DNA of 45,119 nt from Nemertoderma westbladi (lineage: Eukaryota > Xenacoelomorpha > Nemertodermatida > Nemertodermatidae). The translations under genes were made by a program, and so were the position numbers. Below are positions 19,176 to 30,210 of this stretch, in pieces. Within the stretch, counting starts at the first letter, position 1, and each line of letters begins with the position of its first letter. The stretch lies in assembly GCA_032718475.1 (NCBI GenBank), contig JAUCBJ010005258.1, forward strand, positions 1 to 45,119, read 5' to 3'. The notes under the pieces are model-generated. The model saw only the letters and a program-made list of their open reading frames with translations, did not search any database and had not been told where the DNA came from.

Positions 19176-20895
19176 AATAATTAATAAATAATGCAGTTAA
19201 TTAATGTAACAGTGTATTGCTGATCGATTATATAATTAGGCCTACCATATGATCGTAATTCTAATTGCAAAGCTGGAATTGGTTTCAGTGTTTGTTAGTT
19301 GTTACCTCTGCACTTGCATGCACAACCGGCAGGCGGCAGACCTGTCTGCCGGCGCAGAGTGCGGTGCGATACAATAATCTTAAATTGTTTCCCTTTAATA
19401 ATAATAATAATACTAATTACGCATTTAACAGTTGAATTCCAGTTATTACAGTACGGTATTAGGCCTAGGTAATTTTAACTAGGCCTAATAACTACTGAAT
19501 TAGCCTGCGTTCCTGCGTTGAAGGTTATAACAAACTCGTCTGCTCGTAGGCCTATGACTACGACAGTATGATAAAACTGCAAATTTAATCTGGAAACTGT
19601 TGTCTGGCTGTTAACGTTGTTTATAAAGTTGGATGATTGATCTATGGTTAGAAAAAGACTACCGGTGTCCTTATACCGGTACTATATATGCTGATTTGCC
19701 CAGGTGCAGTTGGGTTCTGGGGCGAGTCAAAACTGCGAGCCATCAGCGAACTGTTATAATAATTATACTATGGCCGTTTTCTAAAAGTCAGTGTGGTACC
19801 CAACCCCCCTCCCCCCACATGTCAAATTTCAAATATTTGTTTTTTTATTTAATCTATAGCAAAATTTAAATGAGGATTTCAAATCTGAAACCGCTTAGCG
19901 AGATCTCTTTTAGTTCTCAAGTTATCGCTGTATTTCCGTATGATGATGTACTTCCTTCGTGCCAGAAACGATTAACCAACCAGATTTGGCGGGAATGTTT
20001 AAATTTTGAAGGCAACTATCTCGGAATGTCATTTTTCTTTTTTAAATTACTATTCCTCTGCCATTTTTGAACCAATTTTTCTATTTTTTGCTCATTCGAA
20101 AGGGTTTCGGCAATTATTTTTGCTTTATATATAAATCTGGTATCGGTGCGGTAAGATCGCTCAAATTTATTTTTTCTTGGTTCATTGGGGAGAAATCTAC
20201 GTAATTTATCGTTGGTACGCAAAGGTTTAGCTAATGTAGTTGCGCATTACTTTCTATTGAATGTCCGAAAGAGGGGAGGGCAAAGTAGATCCATCCATGG
20301 CAGTAGAATGGTTTGAATATAACCAACATATCGTAATGTAACTCCAATTCAAACAGTACTACCTAATGCCCCTCATGCTTAACACACAAGCTTGAGCACG
20401 GGCTGGGATCAAGGCAAAAGCAATGTCCTACAAAGCGGGGGCGGCGCTGTTCAAGTTTCAAGCTTGGGGGGACACATTTTTACAACTCAAGCAATGCTGT
20501 ACAGCCAGGGTACGGCTTTTTCAAAATTTGTTTTGTGAAAATCATTGTGGAACAACTTATGCGGTAAAACGGTATTATTGCTGCTGAAATCGTCTTGGTT
20601 GTTTCGGTATTATTGCTGCTGAAATCGTCTTGGTTGTTTTCAGTTTAATAAACCAATTAATGATAAGCATTGGCGCAACAAACAACCTATGGTTGGTTAA
20701 GTTATTTAATTGACTTGTTAGTGTTGAAATATTTTTTAGAAAATAAGTACGTTTAACAATAATGAATATTATATCTTTAACAAAATATAAATTGATAAAA
20801 CCTCTCAGGCAGCTTATTATAATCATATGGATACAAGGTGATTCATTAAACCATTTCAGCATTTTGCATTTATTAAATTTAAAGTAAAATAACGT
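19176..20895. other. intergenic DNA
   Basis: No supported gene. Contains a dispersed-repeat copy at about 19800-19935 (related to 13590 and 24340) and a tandem doublet of 34 bases at 20572-20640 (TTGCTGCTGAAATCGTCTTG twice). Short open frames here show no protein signature. Confidence 0.5.
19306..19359. promoter_or_regulatory. GC-rich palindrome upstream of DUSP19
   Basis: CTCTGC (19306) pairs with GCAGAG (19354), and inside it CGGCAGA and TCTGCCG form a 7-bp stem around CCTG. It stands out in AT-rich DNA 130-180 bases before the DUSP19 ATG. A regulatory role is a guess. Confidence 0.4.
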
Positions 20896-21222
20896 AATAA
20901 TCATTCTGTAAAGACTCAAACTTTTAGAGAAACCTTTTAGAATAAATTGTATGTATAAAGTATAAACTGCCACATTTTGCGATGCGGAAAGACATAGTAT
21001 ATATTTCTTGTATAGAACAGAAGATGTTTTTCTGTTTACACATAATTGCATCAATAATAATAGAATACAGGTAAACCGAATGAAATTGACAAACAAGTTT
21101 TACAATATTAATTTATTGAATCGTAAACTCAGTTTAAAGATTAGAGTTTGTTATATACAGAGGGGGGGGGGGGGGGGGGGGGGGGGGGAATCGTTCAAAA
21201 GAAGAGACTTCTTTGTCTGCGG
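20896..21222. repeat. tandem duplicate of the CSN6 3' end, outer copy
   Basis: 327 bases identical to 21223-21533 except that the G run is 27 (21162-21188) instead of 11. It carries the last CSN6 codons and stop (21194-21222) separated from the gene, so this copy is a nonfunctional terminal fragment. Confidence 0.95.
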
Positions 21223-21533
21223 AATAATCATTCTGTAAAGACTCAAACTTTTAGAGAAACCTTTTAGAATAAATTGTATGTATAAAGTATAAACTGCCAC
21301 ATTTTGCGATGCGGAAAGACATAGTATATATTTCTTGTATAGAACAGAAGATGTTTTTCTGTTTACACATAATTGCATCAATAATAATAGAATACAGGTA
21401 AACCGAATGAAATTGACAAACAAGTTTTACAATATTAATTTATTGAATCGTAAACTCAGTTTAAAGATTAGAGTTTGTTATATACAGAGGGGGGGGGGGA
21501 ATCGTTCAAAAGAAGAGACTTCTTTGTCTGCGG
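21223..21533. repeat. tandem duplicate of the CSN6 3' end, inner copy
   Basis: 311 bases: the last nine CSN6 codons plus stop and 283 bases of 3' flank. The G run is 11 long (21489-21499) and lies 6 bases past the stop. AATAAA on the minus strand at 21444-21439 is the likely poly(A) signal and occurs in both copies. Confidence 0.95.
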
Positions 21534-22504
21534 CCGCCACCATGCCTTTCGTAGACTAGATTAAATTTATTGACGTACTGATTCAGACTGTTGGATCCCT
21601 TGGTAATGCTGCCTAACAGTGCGGATAGAGCAACATCGTTGCATTGCTGGTAGAAGTGCTTATTGAAGGAGTGCTTATCTATTACCGGTAGCTGCTGACT
21701 CAACCCGGCTATCTCCTTTAGGATTGTAAGATCCACAGGCAACGAATTCGATTCAACGTCCCGGAGGTATTTCACTATGACGCGGATTCTAGAGTCCAGC
21801 ATTTTAGTCGCGTTGTACTGAGCGAGTAAGTGTAGCGACACGGCTGATTGTTTGTCGTTGGTGCCGCTGATAACGGAGGATACATTGGCGACGTGGTCTA
21901 TCCCCACCCGTTCGGCCTCCTCAGCGGCCAGCGTGTAGCTAGTCTGGTTGAATAACGGCATTGCCTCGCCGTCGACGAGGTCTATGTGCGTCTCGTAGAT
22001 GCTCACCGGTAGGTGCTCGCAGCTCGGTCGGATGGCGGGATCGAGTTTCACCAGCATCGGGCTCTCGTGAACCTGGAGGAACTGGTTCCGTTGCATCGCG
22101 CAGTCCTCGGGGGTTGGCGAACTGCCGGTGGTGTACCAGCCCAGGAAGTCTAACTCCGGGAACACTTGTTCGAATTGTTCGCGCTTAGTTTGCAGGTAAC
22201 CCAAGTCGACTGTTGGAGTTGCATCCGATTTATTTTCTTTATCTTTGGAAACGGTGGGTTGATTTACAATCAACTCGAAAGAGTTACACAACTCTAATTG
22301 GCGTCCGTCCTGTTTGCCGAGGACAGCTCCGTAAACCTTAGTTTCTTTGCCCTCCTGAGCTTTCATTCTGGTGTAATGTTCGGATATATTAATGATGAGC
22401 AGAGGGTGTAGACTTACAGGAAGGTTCGTCGTAGCCACTGCGCCCAAAACAGTTGCCGATTTGTTCGCTGGAACTGATGGAATGTCGGTGTCATCAACTT
22501 CCAT
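21506..22504 (-). CDS. COPS6: COP9 signalosome subunit 6
   Basis: Subunit of the COP9 signalosome, which removes NEDD8 from cullins and pairs with catalytic CSN5. 332 residues (human about 327). The MPN domain spans about 30-165 (VSLHPLLIINISEHYTR at 30-46, VYGAVLGKQDGR at 57-68, LDFLGWYTTG at 118-127). The JAMM histidines are missing, as expected for the inactive MPN- subunit. The C-terminal helical part ends YVNKFNLVYERHGGGRR then RSLFF, the family's characteristic tail. The ATG at 22504 (ACCATGG context) is chosen; the frame stays open a little upstream without another ATG. One exon, TGA stop. The last codons are duplicated downstream. Confidence 0.96.
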   Translation of the reverse strand: MEVDDTDIPSVPANKSATVLGAVATTNLPVSLHPLLIINISEHYTRMKAQEGKETKVYGAVLGKQDGRQLELCNSFELIVNQPTVSKDKENKSDATPTVDLGYLQTKREQFEQVFPELDFLGWYTTGSSPTPEDCAMQRNQFLQVHESPMLVKLDPAIRPSCEHLPVSIYETHIDLVDGEAMPLFNQTSYTLAAEEAERVGIDHVANVSSVISGTNDKQSAVSLHLLAQYNATKMLDSRIRVIVKYLRDVESNSLPVDLTILKEIAGLSQQLPVIDKHSFNKHFYQQCNDVALSALLGSITKGSNSLNQYVNKFNLVYERHGGGRRQRSLFF

Positions 22505-22938
22505 GGTCAGGTGGTTGTATGCTCTAATCAGCAAATAAAATATTCCGAAGGCCTATCACAATCGCAGTATAATACAGTAATAGTGTAATACTGTAATAAG
22601 CTACACTTCTTATTACACTATATTGCTATACCCAATACCAGTCTGCCAGTGTATACACTAGCAGACTAGAACTGTAGAACACAACTCTGTAACTGTAACT
22701 GCACTACAGTACTGCAGTACAGTCATGGGTGTATTACTGCTGTACTGTATTAGGCTATTGATTATCAGATTATGGAGGACTGGATGGGTTACGAATTTAC
22801 GATATCAGGATATTATACAGTTATACAGATAAAAATAATACTGAAATACATTACCGGTACCTAATACCAGCATACAGACAGACATTCTTACAGTACATAC
22901 TTCCGTCTGGCAGTCTGGCACGGACAGGTGGTGGCTAG
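22505..22938. other. CSN6 upstream region
   Basis: No gene. Rich in CAGTACTG/TACAGTA words. It should contain the CSN6 promoter. Nothing specific recognised. Confidence 0.4.
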
Positions 22939-23580
22939 TATTTATTTATTTATTTCACAATTAATATTAAAATTTAAATTGGAAAAACACAGATTAAAAT
23001 ATTAAAATTAAAGGGAGAAAATCACCAAGGTTCCCTTCCGGGAGCACTAATAGGTAACCTAGCATCGGATCGGAATACTCATTTCGAAACCTTTACTAAT
23101 TATACAGTATATATAACGGTAAGTAATTTAAAATTATTGTAATTTATGATGCAATAAACTGATAAAAACGTTATGTAATTACAACAAATAAGCGTACGTA
23201 GTAGCATAAAATAACAAATATGTAACCATGAACAACAGTGTGTGATGAAGCAGATTTTAAAAAATGGGCACAAATGAGAATTTAAAAAAAATGCACATGA
23301 GAGTATATACAAAATAAAAATATTTACAAATGTCTGTCAAAAAGACAGTGTTGCATTAGTTCTACGTTACGCAATTTTCTTGAAAAATATTTAAACTGTG
23401 CGCGTTTACAACGTCTGGCGGCAAACTATTCCAAATTGGCACTACTCGGTTTGCAAAACTGTACTTAGTAATCTGGAGTCTATAACGATTTATAAATAAT
23501 TTATAACCATTGCTACGCGTAGAATGACATGATGCAGTAAAAAATGAATTAAAGTAGGTAAGGTACACAGCTGTACAGAT
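22939..23580 (-). mobile_element. 5'-truncated LINE 3' end (CR1/L2/Jockey-like)
   Basis: The minus-strand frame from about 23568 to 23330 encodes the typical C-terminal end of a non-LTR reverse transcriptase: YSFANRVVPIWNSLP, DVVNAHSLNIF and a basic tail. About 370 bases of 3' UTR follow, ending in AAATAAATAAATAAATA at 22955-22939, a usual LINE 3' tail. The 5' part is missing, as in most LINE insertions. No start codon is implied. Confidence 0.85.
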
Positions 23581-24704
23581 TTTCCGCTACCGTACAGCCG
23601 CCGTAATATTACAGTATTAATGCCGTAATGCAGTAATGGCAGTGGCAGAATGGTACCGGTACCGTAATACTGTGGATACGGTTTTTTCCGACCTACAGTA
23701 ATGCTCCAATACCCAACCCCAATCTGCCAATCTACCTTACGACCACGACAGGCGAGTCTGTCGCTATCTCGGTTCCCAGTTCCGGTACTGCTATTAAAAG
23801 TGAAACAGCTACATACAGTAGCACATTCAAGGTCTTTTTGTACGCAATCACGACCTTCTAAAGTTGTAGGTCGTGAGTCCGGTCACGCATTACAAACATC
23901 AGCAAAACAGAGTAAAATGTATCATAATTTATGCAATATATTACAGTTAACCTACTGCTAGAACAGTGATATCTGGCACGTCTGCATGTACAGTACTGCA
24001 GTAGTTGCTAAAACCACAAGCAGAACATTATATCAGAAACTGAAAGTAATTATACCGGTTCTGGTTTGTTCATGCTATAGTTCCAGACAAAACTGCCTTA
24101 TTGGTGTCTGGTTGGTTAATTAATAGCGTCTGACAGGGAGGGAGGAGGCACCCCACCCCACCCGCCTAAAATTATATTTATGGGGGTTTTCGGGGTCGCT
24201 GATTTCATTTCCGATGTCAGTTTTAATATTTGGTGGGATCTAGTCTGCCCGTCGCTAGGTTGTCTGTCTGTCTTGTCTATATTACATTTTGACAGGCAGA
24301 TATTCCATGACAACTAAAAGAGATCTTTCTAAGCGGTTTTAAGATTTGAAATCCGAATGAGATTCGAATTTATAATTACGAACGCCGCGAACATTGATAA
24401 ATTACGGCGTTATTCTAGTGATTTGAGTGGCTTTTGGTACTGCCGCCGTCATTGCCGAACATGTCCTATTAATAACCGTAAAACACAAGTTATAAACAAT
24501 GTAGATTGTTTTTAATGCGTCTTTAATGATAAATTATTATCACTAAGCTCAGCTGAGGACTAAGTAAGTTAAATAGCAGTCTTTCCCTCACATCTTCCAT
24601 TATTTATTTATTTATATTATAATGTGTTTAAATATTCACTTAGTGTTATTGATGCAAACTTTAAACTTTCAGTTTTAGGAGATAAAGCGAGTAACTTGTC
24701 GACA
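23581..24704. other. intergenic DNA
   Basis: No supported gene. GGTACCGGTACC palindromes occur near 23650, and an inverted copy of the dispersed family at about 24300-24360 (AAGCGGTTTTAAGATTTGAAATCCG). Confidence 0.45.
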
Positions 24705-24830
24705 ATGTCAACGAAATATAAACGCGATGCGCGGAACTTAAACTCCTGGTCTCCCTACCTGAAACTCGGTTCCTTCCTTGTCATCCTTATAGGTGCAGTC
24801 ATTTACTTACGTTTCTGGTGGTTCTCATGA
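24705..24830 (+). CDS. possible 41-aa single-pass membrane microprotein
   Basis: Not recognised. The ATG at 24705 has A at -3, and the frame ends in TGA at 24828. The peptide has a basic, polar N-terminus (residues 2-16, with KYKRDAR) and one hydrophobic segment at about 20-39 (LKLGSFLVILIGAVIYLR), then FWWFS. This design fits small mitochondrial or ER membrane proteins. The local base composition is less AT-rich than its flanks. The frame is open upstream but has no ATG. An ATG of another frame overlaps the stop as ATGA; that 72-codon frame is AT-rich and probably chance. Coding status is uncertain because the ORF is short. Confidence 0.4.
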   Translation: MSTKYKRDARNLNSWSPYLKLGSFLVILIGAVIYLRFWWFS

Positions 24831-25815
24831 CGAATTGGTGTTGTCATGGATACGTGTTAATGATTGGGCTATATTTCCACCTCTGGATGTTGAGCTTTGT
24901 TATACTTGTAATTTATTTTATTTATCTAAAGTGTCATCCGTTTATTGAAATATTTATTTTTTGTGCTGGTATGGTGATGATACAATATTATTCGTATTTG
25001 TTTCCCAATTTAATATTGCATTATTGTATAAATATTTTTAAATGAGATCTGTTTTCTAAGAACTAAACAAAGCCAATCCCTGCTACCTACTCTAGACTAA
25101 AGTGGCCGAATAACCTGTTATTTTTTTGGTAATATTTTTATTAGAAAAGTAATGTCCATTACCAAAAAATTATTTAATGGTTTTATTATGAAACAATTTA
25201 TATGGCTAGCTAGCTTATCGCTAGTTTAATAATAAAACAAATATTGCAAATCAACTATTGTTTTTCCCATTAAATTGCAAATAGTTTAATTTAGTAATAA
25301 TTTCGTTTAGTTTAGTAATAGCCTCGGAGTTTAATTGTACGTTTAATTGACCGAATTGTCCGGGACCGAATTCCGGAGGAGGAGAGAAACATAATTCTCA
25401 CAAAAAACAAAATACTATGAAAATTTAATTGCAAATATTTAGCTACTTATTTAACATATTTAATATGTATAAATTCAAGAATAAATTAGCTATTAAATTC
25501 ATTACTTAATTTAATTTGGCCCCTGACAATTCTGTCCTAAAACACTAAATTAATGGGACCGAATTAGGAATTGTCCGGACCATATTGTCCCGGACCATAT
25601 TGCCCCGGACCGAATTGTCCTGCTTCCTTCATTATTCAATAAAATTATGTTCAATCGCAAAAGAGATACCGAAGATATATAATTTCTACCATTTCGATGC
25701 CAAGCAGTGATGAGCCTTGGTTAGTCCTATTAAAACTCTTTTGTACGAAATAAAACTAATCTGACCCCCTTCGAGGATCGAACGTAAGGATCATGTAAAT
25801 TATATAAACCAACAC
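24831..25815. other. AT-rich intergenic DNA with GGACCGAATTGTCC words
   Basis: No gene. Between 25350 and 25620 the words ACCGAATTGTCC and GGACCATATTG occur repeatedly, framing an AT-rich core, and may be ends of an unclassified element. Confidence 0.45.
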
Positions 25816-28440
25816 TGTAGATGAGGGGTGCGGGGGAATAAAACACATACTGTAGATGAGGGGTGCGGGGGAATAAAACACATACTGTAGATGAGGGGTG
25901 CGGGGGAATAAAACACATACTGTAGATGAGGGGTGCGTGGGAATAAAACACATACTGTAGATGAGGGGTGCGGGGGAATAAAACACATACTGTAGATGAG
26001 GGGTGCGGGGGAATAAAACACATACTGTAGATGAGGGGTGCGGGGGAATAAAACACATACTGTAGATGAGGGGTGCGTGGGAATAAAACACATACTGTAG
26101 ATGAGGGGTGCGGGGGAATAAAACACATACTGTAGATGAGGGGTGCGTGGGAATAAAACACATACTGTAGATGAGGGGTGCGGGGGAATAAAACACATAC
26201 TGTAGATGAGGGGTGCGGGGGAATAAAACACATACTGTAGATGAGGGGTGCGGGGGAATAAAATACATACTGTAGATGAGGGGTGCGTGGGAATAAAACA
26301 CATACTGTAGATGAGGGGTGCGTGGGAATAAAACACATACTGTAGATGAGGGGTGCGGGGGAATAAAACACATACTGTAGATGAGGGGTGCGGGGGAATA
26401 AAACACATACTGTAGATGAGGGGTGCGTGGGAATAAAACACATACTGTAGATGAGGGGTGCGTGGGAATAAAACACATACTGTAGATGAGGGGTGCGTGG
26501 GAATAAAACACATACTGTAGATGAGGGGTGCGTGGGAATAAAACACATACTGTAGATGAGGGGTGCGGGGGAATAAAACACATACTGTAGATGAGGGGTG
26601 CGTGGGAATAAAATACATACTGTAGATGAGGGGTGCGTGGGAATAAAATACATACTGTAGATGAGGGGTGCGTGGGAATAAAATACATACTGTAGATGAG
26701 GGGTGCGGGGGAATAAAACACATACTGTAGATGAGGGGTGCGGGGGAATAAAATACATACTGTAGATGAGGGGTGCGTGGGAATAAAACACATACTGTAG
26801 ATGAGGGGTGCGTGGGAATAAAATACATACTGTAGATGAGGGGTGCGGGGGAATAAAACACATACTGTAGATGAGGGGTGCGTGGGAATAAAACACATAC
26901 TGTAGATGAGGGGTGCGTGGGAATAAAACACATACTGTAGATGAGGGGTGCGTGGGAATAAAACACATACTGTAGATGAGGGGTGCGTGGGAATAAAATA
27001 CATACTGTAGATGAGGGGTGCGGGGGAATAAAACACATACTGTAGATGAGGGGTGCGTGGGAATAAAACACATACTGTAGATGAGGGGTGCGGGGGAATA
27101 AAACACATACTGTAGATGAGGGGTGCGGGGGAATAAAATACATACTGTAGATGAGGGGTGCGTGGGAATAAAATACATACTGTAGATGAGGGGTGCGTGG
27201 GAATAAAACACATACTGTAGATGAGGGGTGCGTGGGAATAAAACACATACTGTAGATGAGGGGTGCGTGGGAATAAAACACATACTGTAGATGAGGGGTG
27301 CGGGGGAATAAAATACATACTGTAGATGAGGGGTGCGTGGGAATAAAATACATACTGTAGATGAGGGGTGCGTGGGAATAAAATACATACTGTAGATGAG
27401 GGGTGCGTGGGAATAAAACACATACTGTAGATGAGGGGTGCGGGGGAATAAAATACATACTGTAGATGAGGGGTGCGTGGGAATAAAATACATACTGTAG
27501 ATGAGGGGTGCGGGGGAATAAAACACATACTGTAGATGAGGGGTGCGTGGGAATAAAACACATACTGTAGATGAGGGGTGCGTGGGAATAAAATACATAC
27601 TGTAGATGAGGGGTGCGGGGGAATAAAACACATACTGTAGATGAGGGGTGCGTGGGAATAAAATACATACTGTAGATGAGGGGTGCGGGGGAATAAAATA
27701 CATACTGTAGATGAGGGGTGCGGGGGAATAAAATACATACTGTAGATGAGGGGTGCGGGGGAATAAAACACATACTGTAGATGAGGGGTGCGTGGGAATA
27801 AAACACATACTGTAGATGAGGGGTGCGTGGGAATAAAATACATACTGTAGATGAGGGGTGCGGGGGAATAAAACACATACTGTAGATGAGGGGTGCGTGG
27901 GAATAAAATACATACTGTAGATGAGGGGTGCGGGGGAATAAAACACATACTGTAGATGAGGGGTGCGTGGGAATAAAATACATACTGTAGATGAGGGGTG
28001 CGTGGGAATAAAACACATACTGTAGATGAGGGGTGCGGGGGAATAAAACACATACTGTAGATGAGGGGTGCGGGGGAATAAAACACATACTGTAGATGAG
28101 GGGTGCGGGGGAATAAAACACATACTGTAGATGAGGGGTGCGGGGGAATAAAACACATACTGTAGATGAGGGGTGCGGGGGAATAAAACACATACTGTAG
28201 ATGAGGGGTGCGGGGGAATAAAACACATACTGTAGATGAGGGGTGCGGGGGAATAAAACACATACTGTAGATGAGGGGTGCGGGGGAATAAAACACATAC
28301 TGTAGATGAGGGGTGCGGGGGAATAAAACACATACTGTAGATGAGGGGTGCGTGGGAATAAAATACATACTGTAGATGAGGGGTGCGGGGGAATAAAACA
28401 CATACTGTAGATGAGGGGTGCGGGGGAATAAAACACATAC
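25816..28440 (+). repeat. 35-bp minisatellite, 75 units without indels
   Basis: Unit TGTAGATGAGGGGTGC then G or T, GGGAATAAAA then C or T, ACATAC: 35 bases. From 25816 to 28440 there are exactly 75 units (2625 bases) with no length change. By direct reading, only two positions vary (G/T and C/T), giving four unit types: about 32 G-C, 21 T-C, 15 T-T and 7 G-T. The T form at the second site is absent from units 1-12 and nearly absent from 63-75. Every unit has an AATAAA. Because no minus frame contains a stop, three overlapping minus-strand frames of about 880-900 codons result; they are repeat artefacts. Confidence 0.98.
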
Positions 28441-28616
28441 TGTAGATGCCCTGCAAACAATTTAACGTTAATAATGCATTAATATACGTTATTTTCTGAC
28501 AATGCCAACGTTAATTATTAACGTTAATAATACATATAAATAACGTTAGTTTGGCCGCCCTTTTAACGTTAAAAATTAACGCAAATTAACGTTAATTTTA
28601 AACGGTAGGTATTTTG

Positions 28617-28858
28617 ATCGTCAAAATATATTGTATGTTTAACGTTAAAAAATGACATATTACTGACAATCAGTTTGGATCGTCAAAATATATTGTATGT
28701 TTAACGTTAAAAAATGACATATTACTGACAATCAGTTTGGATCGTCAAAATATATTGTATGTTTAACGTTAAAAAATGACATATTACTGACAATCAGTTT
28801 GGATCGTCAAAATATATTGTATTTAACGTTAAAAAATTACAAACAACTGACAGTGATA
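28617..28858 (+). repeat. 62-bp tandem repeat, nearly 4 units
   Basis: Units start GGATCGTCAAAATATATTG and contain TTTAACGTTAAAAAATGACA. They lie in the left subterminal part of the TIR element. The last unit is diverged. Confidence 0.9.
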
Positions 28859-29680
28859 AAAACATAATTATTTCAAATAATCACATATTCCAGACAATTG
28901 CTATTATCTTATCTGGCTCTGTCTAAATTTACATCTTGACGGTCAGACCGGTAGACAGTGATAACTCGAAACAACCTAAGAAGGCATTCTCATATTAAAC
29001 AGTTAGGTTAGGGTGGGTTGACCTCAGGTGAATAATGGAATTAAAAACAATAGTTTAATGACAAGCTTTCTCTCATCGGAGCTACTTCTGGTAATTATTG
29101 AAAATGCATACAACAGATCTCGCCAAACCATTTCCAGATGTGAAATCCTTATTAAATTCTGATGACAAAAAACCGCAAGTCTTGTTGACTTACGGTTTTT
29201 TTGCATAAATTTAAGTAGTTGCGGTCTTTTGTATTGCACTTACTCTGCTGAAACTCAGCTCGAATCTATGATCCTCTCGGTTTATTGTCGCCGTGGTTGC
29301 ATTAAAAATAGCATTCAGAGAATTTACAAATACTATTGTATTTGTTAGCATCAAAATGTGTTGTTATGATTAATATTGATATTAGTAATGATAGATAATC
29401 TATATGTCAATGTCAATGTCCAGCATTCGACGCCACATTTGATCAAGCAAAAATCTAACATTTTTTATGTTCTTCCCGCCCTTTTAGTTTGTGTAGTGTT
29501 AATCCGTTGCCTTTAATTAACATCTCTCCAGAGGTCATGGGTTCGATCCCCGCAAAGGGGTCGGGAGAGTTTTCGTTTCAGGACGAACGCTTTAAAGGGA
29601 CTAGCTAGGGCGCATTTCTCAAGGGCGTCCTTTAATGGGTACTGGAGTATCCTCTGGTGAATAAAAATATGGTAGAATTA
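28859..29680. other. interior of TIR element with B-box-like segment
   Basis: No gene. GGGTTCGATCCCC at about 29549-29561 matches a Pol III B box, but no A box was found at a normal distance. The following 110 bases to TGGTGAATAAAAATATGG could be a SINE body. An inverted repeat AAACCGCAAGTC...GACTTACGGTTTTT near 29170-29205 resembles a hairpin. Confidence 0.45.
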
Positions 29681-30207
29681 GGTGGCGTTCATAAAGTATG
29701 TCACGCAAATTTTCCATTTTTTTAACCCCCCCCCCCCCCCTCTCTGTCACAAAAAAACCTATTTTCGTAAATTTATAACCCCCCCCCCCCCCTCCCCCCT
29801 CCCCTAGACGAAAAATATTTTATTTCAGTAATTTAATAACAGTTAGAAAGCACAATAGAAAGTGAAACATTTTGACTGAAGTAGTTCTTACTAAAAGCCT
29901 ATACATACTTTAGCAGCTTCAAACTACAGTACTGTACATGTACAGTACAAGGCAGACTAGACAGGGGTGTCCTGTTAATGTTAGGGATTAAATTCAATGT
30001 TATAGAGTTTATTGTTTTTTCCTTAAAGTTTCCCACTCATCTAGAAATGTGTTAGTCAACGTCAATCTAACATTAAAGCATACCGTAGAGCATCGCCGTG
30101 ACCGTCACAAAGGTCGACACCCCCCCTCCCACCTGTCACAAAATGTCACGCAAGCTCTAACCCCCCCCCCCCCCCCCCAGTGCGTGACATACTTTATGAA
30201 CGCCCCC
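29681..30207. mobile_element. Harbinger-like MITE
   Basis: Inverted ends of about 27 bases: GGTGGCGTTCATAAAGTATG at the left and CATACTTTATGAACGCCCCC at the right, followed inward by TCACGCA. It is flanked by TTA on both sides (29678-29680 and 30208-30210), matching the TWA target preference of PIF/Harbinger elements. The interior holds C runs of 15, 14 and 18. No coding capacity. It is nested inside the 3.86-kb element. Confidence 0.85.
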
Positions 30208-30210
30208 TTA

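Noticed and set aside
24827-25045. 72-codon frame whose ATG overlaps the microprotein stop as ATGA
   Set aside because: The DNA is very AT-rich, and its predicted peptide is only hydrophobic residues expected from T-rich codons. An ATGA overlap can occur by chance.
25816-28440. CRISPR array
   Set aside because: Units are head-to-tail with no unique spacers, no cas genes occur and the genome is animal. The same applies to the other arrays here.
25730-28460. Three overlapping minus-strand frames of about 880-900 codons encoding a 35-residue Pro/Ser/Tyr repeat
   Set aside because: They follow from a stop-free 35-bp unit read in all three frames. There is no start context, no non-repeat domain and no plausible selection on frame.
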